A stretch of DNA of 64,000 bases from Solea solea (GCF_958295425.1 NC_081154.1:19860951-19924950), one strand, 5' to 3'. Positions 12,215 to 23,888 are shown, counted from the stretch's first letter. Made by a program: numbers and translations. Notes: generated by a model from the sequence alone, not told the origin.

Positions 12215-15200
12215 CTAGTACCGCAAGCGGTAATTGACGGGTTCGAGCTTGACGGCTCGCGAGTCCCCGTGCGTCCACGTCGCAGCGCGAGTCCTCTTCC
12301 TCATCTTCCGTTCATTCACCGCTTGTGGTACTGGTTATTTTCAGCTGCATCCCCGCGCAATGTCAGGCGTGTCCTTTTAAAATGGCCGTCTTCCTGTTGG
12401 GTGAAAGGCGTGTCCGTAAACGTGTTTAGGGAAGGTACCTTGACTTACATAACAAGTTTCGTGTGGATCGGAGAATGTCAGACTTTACTTCCTGTTTCGG
12501 GAGTTGTACTTCCTGTAAGGAGGTCATCCTTTACAGACATGTTCAGGGCGAATCTGAGGTCTGAGGTCTAACAGTGTGATTTCGTCTATAAGTTGTTATT
12601 TTTGTGAAAAACAACTGATGGTATCAGAATTGAAGCTGAATTTTAGAAATAACTAGTTATTTTTGTGATAGAACATCTGATGGTATAAGAATTTAGGGTG
12701 CATTTTCTCTTTTTTCCCTCTGTTACTTTTTCTCTCTTCCCATTTTCCCTGTTTTTTTTTTCCTTGGCCACTCTTGCAGTACCTTTTGCCCCATCTTTCC
12801 CTTTCAGAGCAGCATGAGAAACTGTAAATGTTAGATTTGATAGATTTGTAGGCAAATGCCTCCATCATGTGGCGAACAAAGGTTACTGCACTGAGGAACA
12901 ACTCAGTAGAGTGGATCCTGTGTAGTGTTCTTATGTCAACACCATTGAACGATTTGTTATCATATTCAGCAAGCATCATCTACCATGTGTTTTACATGTT
13001 TTCATTCATTTTGAGTATGATACAATGAAATTTGTTAAAGTTATAAGGGAAATTGTGAACTTGTATTTTCTGTTACCACCAGAAGGCGCTGTTTTCAAAA
13101 TGTACAGTTTTTGCATAAGCATCTTCAGCAAGATCCCATCATCGATCGTCACTAGTTTGGTTAAGATCTGACCTTCCATCGCAAAGTTATAAGAGTTTGT
13201 TGTTGTAGCGAAATAACAGACGTCATATTGTCTGCCGTCAACAGGGGGCACTGTTTTTGAAAGTGAATATTTTCATATAGGCATCTTCAGGGATTGACTA
13301 TCATCAATCCTAGCAAGTTTGGTTCAGATTGGAATAGCATTCGCAAAGTGGTAGCAGTTTGTTTTTTGTCGCAAATATCTGACTTTGCAGTGTTGTCATT
13401 GCAACACTGTTGAACAATTTGTTATCATATTAGGCACGCATCATCTACCATGTGTTTTGAATGTTTTCCCAAATTTTGAGTTTGATACAAGGAAATTTGT
13501 TAAAGTTATCAGGGAAATTGTGAACTTGTACTTTCTGTTACCACCAGGTGGCACTGTTTCCAAAATTTACAGTTTTTGCATAGGCATCTTCAGCAAAAGC
13601 CCATCATCGATCATCACAAATTTGGTTAAGATCTGACCTTCAATCGCAAAGTTATAAGAGTTTGTTGTGTGTTGCGAAATACCAGACTTCCTAGTGTTTG
13701 CCACCACCAAGAGGCGATGTTTTCAAAATGTACAGTTTTTGCATAGACATCTTAAGCAAGGGCCCATCATCGATTGTCACTAGTTTGGTTAATAGCTGAC
13801 CTTCCATGGCAAAGTTATAAGAAATTGTTGTGTGTTGCGAGGAATCGTGATTTTCGCCAACTTTGCCGCCCTTCTTCTTGTTCGCCGTGATACTTAATGA
13901 AAAGATTTTGATACCTTTGGATCCTCAACTTGTCCACAGTGACCTCACAAAGTTTGAAGGTGATCCCATTAAAGCTCTATGACAAGTGCGTTCACATACC
14001 ATTGGTGCGAAATGGCCAAAATCTGCTAAAAATGTACTTTCAATCCAAGATGGCGGCTTTCCTGTTTGTTTTAGAGCTTAGGCTGCTTTGAACTTTTTGA
14101 CCGTCCCGACCTAAGGAACGCGTGAGTACCAAGTTTAGTGCATGTACATTAAACGTGCTCCTCAGCAGGACAAGTGTTAGGGTTTATAAGAGTTTTGCCT
14201 TTTGTTGTGAAGAATATGAATGAACACCAACTTTGGCGCCCCCTATCTCAAAAACCATGTGACATTTTGAAAAACTTTTAATATCTTTAGATCCTCAACT
14301 TGTCCACAGTGACCTCACAAAGTTTGAAGGTGATCCCATTAAAGTTCTATGACAAGTGCGTTCACATACCATTGGTGCGAAATGGCCAAAATCTCCAAAA
14401 AATTTACTTTCAATCCAAGATGGCGGCTTTCCTGTTCGTTTTAGAGCTTCGGCTACGCTGACTTTTTTGACCGTCTGGACCTAAGGAACGCGTGAGTACC
14501 AAGTTTCATGCATGTACATTCAACGTGCTCCTCAGGAGGACAAGTGTTACGGGTTGTAAGAGTTTTGCCTTTTGTTGTGAGAAATATGAATGAACGCCAA
14601 CTTTGGCGCCCCCTATCTCGTACACCGAGCGACATTTTAAAAAGCTTTCAGGAACTTATGCTCGGCAACTTGTTCACAGTGACCTCACCAATTTTCAAGG
14701 TGATCGCATAAAAACTCTAGGATTTGTTCATTCAAATATCAGGTGTCATAGTGTCTATTGTCACCAGGGGGCGCTGTTTTTGAAAGTGAATATTTTCATA
14801 TAGGCGTCTTCAGGGCCAGACTATCATCAATTCAAGCAAGTTTGGTTCAGATCGGACTTGGATTCGTAAAGTTGTAGCAGTTTGTTTTTTGTCACAAATA
14901 TCTGACTTTGCAGTGTTGTTGTGGCAACACCGTTGAACGATTTGTTATCATATAAAGCACGCATCATAGACAATGTGTTTTGAATGTTTACCCAATTTTT
15001 GAGTTTGATACGATTAACTCTGTAAAAGTTATTACCGAAATGTTAATTTTTTGGATTTTCTGTTACCACAAGGAGGCACTGTGCTCAAAATTTACGTTTT
15101 TTTCACACACTTCTTCAGCAATGGTCCATCATCAACCCTAGGTAATTTGGTTGGGATGTGACCTTCTATCGCAAAGTTATACGAGTTTTGTTGCCTGTGG

Positions 15201-16380
15201 CGAAACATTAAAATTTTCACCAACTTTGCCGGCCCCTTACTCTTACGTCATAATATCTATTGAAAAGATTTTGATACCTTTGGATCCTCAACTTGTCCAA
15301 AGTGACCTCACCAAGTTTGAAGGTGATCCCATGAAAGTTCTAGGACAAATCTGTTCAAATATCATTGGTGCGAAATGGCCAAAATCAGCAAAGCATTTAC
15401 TTTCAATCCAAGATGGCGGCTTTCCTGTTCGTTTTAGAGCATAGGCTACGCTGACTTTTTTGACCGGCCCGACCTAAGGAAGGCGTGTACCAAGTTTCGT
15501 GCATGAACATTAAACGTGCTCCTCAGGACCACAAGTTTTAGGGGTTGGAGCAGTTTTTTGGCCCGTCCACTTTCACCAGGGGGCGCTGATTTTGACATGA
15601 AATATTTTCACATAGGTTTGTTCAGGGCCAGACTATCAACAATCCTAGCAAGTTTGGCTCAGATTGGACCAGGATTGGCAAAGTTGTGACAGTTTTTTTT
15701 TTTTTGTATTTTCTACCACCACCAGGAGGCGCTGTTTTCAAAATTTATTGTTTTCGGCAATATAGTCGCCTTCAGCAACTACCCATTATCAATCATAGGA
15801 AGTTTGGTTGGGATTGGATCTTCCATCGCAAAGTTATAAGAGTTTCGCTTTTTGTTGTGAAAAATAGGAATTTACACCCACTTTAGCGCCCCCTATCTCG
15901 TACACCATGAGACATTTTAAACAACTTTTGATAACTCAAGTTCCTCAACTGGTTCACAGTGACCTGACCAAGTTTAAAGGTGATCGCACAAGAACTCTAG
16001 GATTTATTCACTCAAATACCAGAGGTCATATTGTCTCCGTCACCAGGGGGTGCTGTTTTTGAAAGTGAATATTTTCATATAGGTGTCTTCAGGGCCGGAC
16101 TATCATCAATCCTAGCAAGTTTGGTTCAGATTGGACTAGGATTCGCAAAGTGGTAGCAGTTTGTTTTTTTGTCGCAAAAATCCGACTTTGCATCATTACC
16201 ATGGCAACATCATGTAACGATACGCCATCATATTGAGCACGCATAGTCTACCTTGTGTTTAGAATCTTTTAACCAATTTTGAGTTTGATACAATCATTTC
16301 TGTAAAAGTTATTCCCGAAATTGTAAAAGTAACTTTTTTTTTTAGATTTTCTGCCACCACCAGGAGGCGATGTTTACAAA
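8974..16380 (+). promoter_or_regulatory. Array of CTCF-like and YY1-like motifs in the tandem repeat
   Basis: CTCF-like cores of the form CCACCAGG(A/G)GGCGCTG, all on the plus strand, lie near 8974, 9282, 9969, 10273, 10791, 10926, 11248, 11565, 13075, 13238, 13541, 13704, 14760, 15064, 15573, 15717, 16040 and 16354. Those at 9969, 10791, 14760 and 15573 carry CACCAGGGGGCGCTG exactly. YY1-like CAAGATGGCGGC occurs at 9624, 10617, 11908, 14046, 14416, 15409 and 16701, also all plus. The motifs are visible in the sequence; binding is inference. Confidence 0.5.
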
Positions 16381-17128
16381 CTTAACAGTTTTTGCATAGG
16401 CATCTTCAGCAAGGGCCCATCATCGATCGCCACAAGTTTGGTTACGATCGGACCTTCCATCACAAAGTTATAAGAGTTTCGTTGCGTGTAGCGAGAAATT
16501 ACAAATTTTCGCCAACTTTGCCGGCCCTTTTCTCGTACGCCATGCGACATTTCAACTAACCATAAGCATCGTTAGATCCCCAACTTGTCCACAGTGACCT
16601 CACCAAGTTTGAACGTGATCCCATGTAAGCTCTAGGACAAGTTCGTTCAAATACCGATGGTGCGAAATGGCCAAAATCGCCTCTGTTTTGGCGTGCAATC
16701 CAAGATGGCGGCCTTCCTGTGGGATTCACAGGGAAGTTGTCATCGACTTTTTTGACCGTCCCCACCTCATGAACATGTGTGCCAAGTTTCGTTCATGTAC
16801 GTTAAACCCGAGAGCAGATGACCTAATAGAAGTTTTTTGCGTCAGTTTTTAGCCCCGCCGTCTTCCATTTTTTGACGCACATTCCTTGAAACACTGATAT
16901 ACGTAATTTTACACCAGGTCTGATGGGGTTGCAAAATTTGGTGAGTTTTGGGGCATGGGAAAGGCCTCAAAAACGCGATTCATTTGGAGGAATAATAAGA
17001 ATAAGAATAAGAATAATCTTAGCGATTACAATAGGGTTCTTGCGCAACCAAGTTGCTCGAACCCTAATAATAAGAATAATCTTCACAGTTTCAATAGGGT
17101 TCTTGCAACCAAGTTGCTCGAACCCTAA
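12215..17128. repeat. Large tandem repeat, unit 2 (4.91 kb)
   Basis: Direct repeat of unit 1 in the same orientation, starting with the same hairpin. Some stretches are almost identical to unit 1 (for example 13840-14010 versus 9420-9590), others differ by large indels. An internal segment around 13920-14150 is duplicated again at about 14290-14520. The right end carries two copies of a roughly 65-bp motif (about 17010-17128) in which GGGTTC and GAACCC can pair around a GTTGC-containing loop; unit 1 lacks these copies. Confidence 0.85.
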
Positions 17129-17984
17129 TTATATCTCTTCCTGATTTCTTTATTTGTTTTTGACATATTCAATTTGTAACCCGACATCAATCCATATTCT
17201 TCCATTATCTTTAATAATATGGTAAACGTTGTGTTTGGATCTTGAAGAAAGGTAATTATATCGTCAGCAAATAGTCCTATTTTGTGTTCATCTCCTGCCA
17301 TCGTGATTCCTGTCAACTTATCTTCTTGTCTGATTAGTTGAGCAAGTGGCTCTATGAAAATTGCGAAGAGGGCAGGACTAGCACAACAACCTTGTCGTGT
17401 CCCTCTGTACAGTTTAAAAGTGCTTGTCAGGTGCCTGTTAATTTTAACTCTGGCTGATGGGTCAGTATACAATGCCTTTATGCATTTTATGAATTTATCA
17501 TTGAATCCCATCCTTTCCAGTACTTTATACAAAAAAGCCCAGCTGACCCTATCAAACGCTTTTTCAGCATCTAAGCTGATCAGTGCAGAACTTGTATGGT
17601 GTTTATTGACATGTTCTATAATATGAATTGTGCGCCTGATGTTGTCCTGTGTTTGCCGTCCCTTTACAAAACCTGTCAGGTCCTCGTGTATCAGGTCAGG
17701 CAAAAAACGTTGCAGTCTTTTAGTGATAATGGATGTGAACAGTTTATAATCTACGTTCAGAATAGATATTGGGCGGTATGACTCGCAGTATTCTTTATTT
17801 TTACCCTCTTTCGGAATGACAGATATCACAGCATCTCTCCAGGAAAGAGGGGCTATCGCCTTCTCAAGTGTCCAATTAAATGATTCTAATAGTACCGGGG
17901 AAAGGACTTCTTTGATTTTTTTGTACCATTCATTTGGATAGACGTCACTTCCAGGGCTCTTATTAGTCGCCAGTCTACCTATTT
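17129..17984 (-). mobile_element. L1-B retrotransposon, reverse transcriptase core
   Basis: A long open frame (17829-17125) holds the RT core: [13 protein letters not shown], the [13 protein letters not shown] block with catalytic Asp, the GTRQGC block, and the FADDII catalytic box. The frame upstream gives NKSPGSD, the usual L1 RT entry motif. It continues into the IKYLGV segment at 7430 once the tandem repeat is removed. This is the best-preserved RT in the window. Confidence 0.9.
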
Positions 17985-18530
17985 ATTCAGTTTATTAGCA
18001 ACGGGTATTGACTGGACCCAATTGCAGCACAAACAAGCAGGTTTACTTGAACAGTCTTTATTTGACACCAAACCGAATGAAGCAGCAGAGTATGGCAGGA
18101 TTCGAACCAAGGTCGTCCAGGTGCCAGGCGAGCAAGTTATCAGAGGGCCACAGGGCAGGCAAGAACACTGGGACTCGTGAGCAGCTAGAGGCTGAGTGCC
18201 ACTTAGCCACAGGCAGACGAATAGCAGGAAACAGGCAAGCAGAGCTCGTAGTCAGGGACAGAAGGCAGGTGGGTTTACCAAGGCTGAGACGTGAAGCAAA
18301 GGTCAGGGGCAGATCAGGTCGATACCAGGTAAGCAGTCCGGGAATGATCGCTGGAGAGTCAGGCATGAGAGCGAAGACAATCTGGCAAAGAGTGAGTGGA
18401 GGGAAGCTGCATATATACTGGCTTGATTGGAGATGATGAGCAGGTGAGAGGAGCAGATGGAAGCAGTTAGCTGATGAGGGGTGTGGCAGAGCAGCAGAGC
18501 AGGAGGGGCGCAGAGCAGACTGTGACAGTA
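17985..18530 (-). mobile_element. LTR-like / chimeric insert inside L1-B ORF2
   Basis: This 0.55-kb stretch splits the L1-B frame between APIT (18540 side) and [12 protein letters not shown] (17980 side). On minus it starts near TGTCACAGTC, has a TATATA box at about 18411-18418 and an AATAAA signal at about 18055, the layout of a solo LTR. It also holds the sequence GGTTCGAATCC (minus, about 18105-18117), a perfect tRNA B-box. Open frames here match nothing I recognise. It could be a solo LTR that captured a tRNA-like part, or a compound SINE. Exact ends are uncertain. Confidence 0.5.
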
Positions 18531-21380
18531 ATAGGGGCAGTCAAATATCCATTTTGCTCTAAGCCTATTGAGGGGAGGTCCAATGAGATCAGGAATTGCT
18601 TAATTTTCTCTTCGTCAACCTTCTCATGCTGTGAATACAAGGTCTCATAGTAGTTTTTAAAGATTCTATGGATTTCTTCTGGGTCATATTTCAATGTATT
18701 TGTTGAGGGGCCCCTAATCTTATTAATTGAATTTGTTATTTGTTGCGTCCTAAGGCGCCTCGCCAATATTCGTGCGGCCCTTGGGCCTGATTCATAGAAA
18801 GTTTGCTTTACAGATCTCAGTTTATTTTCTATTTCATTGTTAATTAAGTTCTCAATTTGTTTCCTCTTTCCTTTAATCCGGTTACCTATTATATCTTTAT
18901 TGACATTTTTGGGTTGTTGTTTCTCTAGGTTTTCCAATTCCTCCTCTAATTGATCATATTTTGATCTCCAGATTTTCCTTAGGTGAGCTGTCCGTGATAT
19001 TAGCTTCCATCTCATAACTGCTTTGATTGTGTCCCAAAGAATAGTTGGGTCGACCTGGTTGTCCTTATTATCATTTATACATTCACCAATTTCTTTTTTA
19101 ATTTCTTCCACTGTGGATTTATTATTCAAAATTCCTATATTCAGCCTCCATAGTGTATTCCTTGGCTTGCTGTTTAAATGTAAACTAAGGTAAACCATGC
19201 TGTGATATCTGCCGTTCCAATTGTGCACTCTTGTACCCTGTGTCTATCAATGCTATTCATCGGGAAAAGTCTAGCCTAGAGTGTACTTTATGTGTGGCGG
19301 TAAATTCCCTATCACTTGTATGAATACTTCTCCAGACATCAAACAAGCCTACCTCTCTTTTAGGTCTTTTGATTTTGAGGATCCAAGTCTGCTTGTGCTT
19401 GTCGTGTCTAGTCGATGGTTCAAAATTGTATTCCAATCTCCCGAACAGACCAGGATTCCCTCACTCTCAGAAATAATTAAATCAAATAGTTTCCTAAAAA
19501 AGGATCTGTCCCTCTCTGGAGGAGCATAGACGTTCACAAATGTGACCAAAACACTGTCAATCCTGCCCTTGATTATTATATATCTACCTTCATCATCTCT
19601 TTTTTCTCCAAGCTGCTCAAAGTTTAAAGAATTAGATATCATTATTACAACCCCTCTCCTCCTACTATTTTTACATGAACTATTATATGTGTTGGTGTAC
19701 CCAAACGTTCTTAGCTTCTCATGTTCCGGTTTTGACATGTGTGTCTCTTGTAAAAATACCACTTGGGACTTATCTTTCCTAATTTTTGGGAGGACCCTAC
19801 TCCTCTTGGCCGGGTTACTCAAGCCATTAACATTCAGAGAACTAATTTTCAAATTCTGTGACATCACTTAAACATAGAAAAATGTGAATTACTTTGTAGT
19901 AGTGTAAACCCCTGATAACACAAACAATAACAAAGACAGAACAATGTCAACTGAACACAGTGAAAAACAGACCTCCAAACTAGGAGGAGAAAACTCCTCA
20001 CCAAGACCCCGTTGGTGGGTCGAGGGTAGATCCTATCACTAAGACAGGGCCCTAAGCGTAGGATGGCTAGGCCAAACCTTTCCATCCTTAAGTCCAACGT
20101 AAACTATTTCGACACTCCCAGACAGTTATTCTCATTATACCCTAAATGAAGCCAGAAAATAGTCCAATTCAAATTTTGTATTCCAGACTCTTAGTGACAG
20201 TGATGATTTCTATTTCTTCATTTTACCTCCCTTGCGCTGGGGATCATCTCTCTGAGCATCGGTGTGATCACTCTGGAAACTCTGAAGCTTAGATCGTGCT
20301 CTCTGGGCAACGTCGTCCTCAGCCTCACAACGAACCGGTACCTTCTGCCATGATCCCAGCAGCTTTCCCAGATGCGTTCCCCAGTCAGTCTCACCTTCGG
20401 TCGACGTCGCCTCCTCCACTGTGATTCCTCGTCTCCTCAGCTCCACTCTCGCCTCCTCTGCACTGTTGTAAAATCGGGCTCCTGTCTCCCAGTGGATGCG
20501 CATGTTCACATATGGTGTTTGGAAGCGAACTCCTTTCACTTTCAGAGCCTTTTTGATCCCGTTATATTCTTTACGTTTCTTGATCACCTCGGCAGTGTAA
20601 TCGTGATCGAAATGAATGGTCTTATTATTCAGCTGGATCTTTTCCTTCTTTGTTTTATTCCATGCCTCCTTTAAAACCAAGTCTTTGGTTGCGAATTCCT
20701 GGAAATGTAATATGAATGCTCTCGGGGGTTTGTCGGGAGCGGACCTCTGAGGTCCAGATCTGTGTGCGCGCTGAATATTTAACTCCATGTCAGCCGGGAT
20801 CGGCAACTTGCTTCGGATGAGCGCTTCAACAAACTCCGCCACCGAGTCTTCTCCCTCTTCTCCTTCTGCCACTCCGAAGATGCGGATGTTATTGCATCTG
20901 GAGCGTGACTCTAGATCGTTGAATTTAAGTCGCAGCGCTTTTTGCTGTTTCAGGCAAGAGCTCAGAGCCTCGGTCGCTTCAGCAGCCCATCTCTCGACCG
21001 TCTCCACCCTGGTCTCCGCCTCGTCCACCTGGTCCGCTAAGCCGTGAACTTCTGCTCCGAGTGTGTCCAGTTTATCATTTATTTCTTGTCCGAGATGACT
21101 GAATTCTTGTCGCAAAGTGTTGTTATCGCCTCGTAGGTCAGTTTTGAGGTCGGCGCCATGACGATCTGATTGACTTTACCGCTGCTGTCTCTGGCAGTCG
21201 TCGTGTTTTTCTGCTTTGCGGGCTCTTTATCGTCGACTTTTTGGCTTCTAAGTGATCTTCCCCAATCCATCTATCTTTATTTTCAACCAAAACTGAATTA
21301 AAAGTAAACTTGGGGTTAAATTGCGATTTGTCTGGGAGAGCGATTTCACGTGCGTCCGACTACTCCATACGGAAGCCCCC
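18531..21380 (-). mobile_element. L1-B retrotransposon, 5' UTR, ORF1 and ORF2 N-half
   Basis: On minus the element starts at 21380 with a G-rich 5' end directly against the 14-bp target duplication, so it looks 5'-complete. ORF1 (21270-20210) has an N-terminal part in a shifted frame, then a coiled coil, then the L1 ORF1p RNA-binding domain (LESRSRCNNIRIFGV) and C-terminal domain, a trimeric RNA chaperone in known L1s. ORF2 starts at 19867 with the APE endonuclease (KISSLNVNGL, FLQETH, VVIMISN, NVYAPPERD, CSGDWN). The linker to RT is at 19228-18540. ORF1 and ORF2 each need a few frameshifts corrected, so the element is inactive. Confidence 0.85.
20210..21115 (-). CDS. L1-B ORF1p-like protein (N-terminus frameshifted)
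   Basis: An open frame of about 300 codons from L1-B. Residues 1-65 form a heptad-rich coiled coil, followed by an RRM-like domain beginning near SRCNNIRIFGV, and then the basic C-terminal domain with FDHDYTAEVIKKRKEY. This is the order of L1 ORF1 proteins, which coat L1 RNA as trimers. The natural start is probably at 21270, where 63 codons begin MDWGRSLRSQ, but a one-base shift near 21115 separates them from the rest. The extreme C-terminus is Ser/Arg/Lys-rich. It is part of a transposon, not a host gene. Confidence 0.8.
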   Translation of the reverse strand: MRQEFSHLGQEINDKLDTLGAEVHGLADQVDEAETRVETVERWAAEATEALSSCLKQQKALRLKFNDLESRSRCNNIRIFGVAEGEEGEDSVAEFVEALIRSKLPIPADMELNIQRAHRSGPQRSAPDKPPRAFILHFQEFATKDLVLKEAWNKTKKEKIQLNNKTIHFDHDYTAEVIKKRKEYNGIKKALKVKGVRFQTPYVNMRIHWETGARFYNSAEEARVELRRRGITVEEATSTEGETDWGTHLGKLLGSWQKVPVRCEAEDDVAQRARSKLQSFQSDHTDAQRDDPQRKGGKMKK

Positions 21381-23010
21381 CCCAATCCCTTTTTAATTTT
21401 AGAGATTCATCATCATTTAAATGGGTCTCCTGAATAAAAGCGAAGTCTGTTTTCTTCTGTTTCAAATATGTGAGGATCTTTTTTCTTTTCACAACATTAT
21501 GGCAACCTGCTTTATTCCATGATACTATTTTAAACATAGTCATCTATGTTGATGACTATGTTGGATACGCATAGCACAGGTCGCAACACCCACAGAGCAC
21601 TGTCTGTCCAATCTAGTATAGTTACAACTAATTCCCTGGTAAGAATCATTGGTCAAAATAAGCACAATTGCACAACATTGTAGGCACAACAAAACAAAGA
21701 AAAAAAAAGAACAGCATGAACAGCTGGAACCTTTGGGCTAAATTAAAACCCAATAAACAAGATTTCTGCAGGTCAGCAGTACTCAAGGATCCCATATATG
21801 GCACCCCTCCTAACTCGCCCACTCCCATCCCCTACGCACACACATCACACATGTTATTCAAGTCGTTGCATTTACTTAGATCACCCTCAAACAGCGGTGA
21901 AACTATATGTCTATGTCCGAAATCAAACCATCCCATAACACACATTAACACCTTCACAAATACAATATACTAATGTTGGAGTTATGTGTACGTAGAAAGT
22001 AAATTAAATCATCGGTGGTGTAAATCAGTGGTTTCAAACCTCATCATCGAAATCATTTTGCATCATAAATGTCTTAATGTGAACTATATTGTTGCAAATA
22101 AAAAATAAAAAAAACCACTATTGTATTACTGAATACAGTTGTTTGTTTGTTTTTTTTTACCAAAAAAGTCGGGCTTTTTTTCCCCTACATTGGTCTCCTA
22201 CTGACCAGAGTAGACACTCAGTGGCCCCCAGGTTCATTTGAGTTTGAGACGCCTGCTGTAAATCAAGCATCAAAATTGTTTTCACTGATGTTTGCTCTGA
22301 GCATCTGTCTTTGATGCAGCAGCAGCAGCAGCTGAGAGTGTGTGTGTGTGTGTGTGTGTCTGTGTGTGGCCTGCTCTGGTCGCAGACAGACCATAAAGTG
22401 ATTACCCATTCAGTGAAAAACAAACAAAAAACAAAGAGAAGGGGGGGGAAATCCTTAAAACAAAAACGAGCGAAAAAACTCTTCACCTCCGCGGGGCTCG
22501 AGAAACGGTTATACAACATGAAAGTCATGACCGCAGGGTAACGCAATGAGTATTCAATTTTGCGTTGTTGGAGTATACGTCGTACCGCATCATATTTCTT
22601 GCGTTTTTCCTGTATTTCTTGGGCGTAATCTTGGAAAAAGCGGACCCTCATGTCCCTCCAGGTGATCAGTTTCTTTTTCCTTGTAGCTGTGAATACCGCA
22701 GCCTTGGCTTTGTCCAGTACAAAGCGGACGATGATGTGCCTCGGTCTTAAGTCGTTAGCAGCATTGGGCTAGCCTTAGCTTCTTCGTCCTCTAACCGGGA
22801 GATTCTCTCTGCAGCTTCCGTGATCCTACCACTGAGGTTGTTAACAGTTTCGTTCAAAGACCCAACACCGTTTTTCACCTCATTCATGTCTTTAGCCAGG
22901 ATCTCGAGGATAGCTCGGATGTTGGTTAATTCAGCCGCCACGTTCTCTGTATGAGGACTCTTCGATGTAACCGGTGTCTCCGCCATTTTAGTGACTTTTC
23001 TGACTCATGC
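21381..23010 (-). mobile_element. L1-A retrotransposon, 5' part (ORF1 and endonuclease start)
   Basis: The endonuclease N-terminus (21543-21360, SWNKAGCHN and FIQETHL) reads straight into 5927 across the L1-B target duplication. ORF1 is represented by an N-terminal coiled coil (22986-22747) and a C-terminal domain (22651-22455, FFQDYAQEIQEKRKKYDA); the RRM between them is deleted. Between ORF1 and the endonuclease, 21545-22450 holds an A-rich run, a (GT)n and a short CAG run (22316-22332), and no coding sequence I recognise. The 5' boundary is near 23010. Confidence 0.75.
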
Positions 23011-23019
23011 CACATGTGG

Positions 23020-23775
23020 CCCTCGAGCCGCAGGTTGCAGACCCTGGATCGATCCCAACACTTGTGTAAGCCTGATGGGCGGGGTAAGAGGTTTCAAAGT
23101 GTCAGCTACAGTAAGAGTCTCATGGAGAGTATGTGTTGGTTATGGAGAAGGAAAGTCAAGATGGAAACACATGCATCTTGGATGGAGACCACATGGCCCT
23201 TTGCTCAAAGACAGAGGTTCATAAAACTCAGTCTATCAAGATCCCTTATCTTTCAGTGTCAAGCCCACCTCAGTGGTCACTTTGTAACATGTGACCCCAT
23301 GTGTCACAAACAAAACAAAAGTCAGGTTTCCCCTCCTCCTGCACCTCTCTTCTCCATCTCACCGGAGGACACAGACTCCTCTGCTTGAAAGGACAGACTG
23401 TTTCTGGAAGTCTTCACTGGATTTTGAATCCAGGCAACAGCTTAGCGGCTGCTTCTTCCTTGTTTGAACAGGCCTTATTTTTCACATAGTGGTTTTAGAT
23501 CCCAGTCACTTTGCAACTGTTGTCATATTTGTCAGTCCTTAGACCCACAAGTGGCTAGATTTGTGTGTTGTAAGTAAACTGACCTCATAAACCCAGGTGT
23601 TCCCACAAGCCATAATTTGTGATTGACCCCAAAGTTTGTCATATGTCACATATTGAGTTTTTACATGTTCTGAAACTTTGTTTAATTTTTGATTTGTCTT
23701 CTGGGGCTCAAATGAAAATTTTGGACATGATTTTCAAGCTGATTGGATGAAGTAAGATATGTGAAAATATGTGAC
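23020..23775. repeat. Duplicon copy 1 (paired with 41140-41525 plus 44364-44690)
   Basis: Closely matches 41140-41525 and then 44364-44690, where the paralogous copy is split by the foldback element. It has no convincing gene. Parts of it (the stretch with CTTAGACC and GTAAACTGACCT) recur at 49085-49155 and 52090-52160, so it belongs to a locally duplicated family. Confidence 0.75.
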
Positions 23776-23888
23776 CAAATAATTACACAAATACATTATG
23801 ACTGATTAATGTTCAGTTTTGCAAGCGCCTCTCTTTCTCTCTGTCATACAAGGGCGAGAACGGACATGGATTTTTCTTTTTTTTTATG

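Noticed and set aside
18105..18165. Possible tRNA gene
   Set aside because: A B-box and a weak A-box are present, but I could not close an acceptor stem or anticodon arm; reported as a tRNA-like part of a mobile element.
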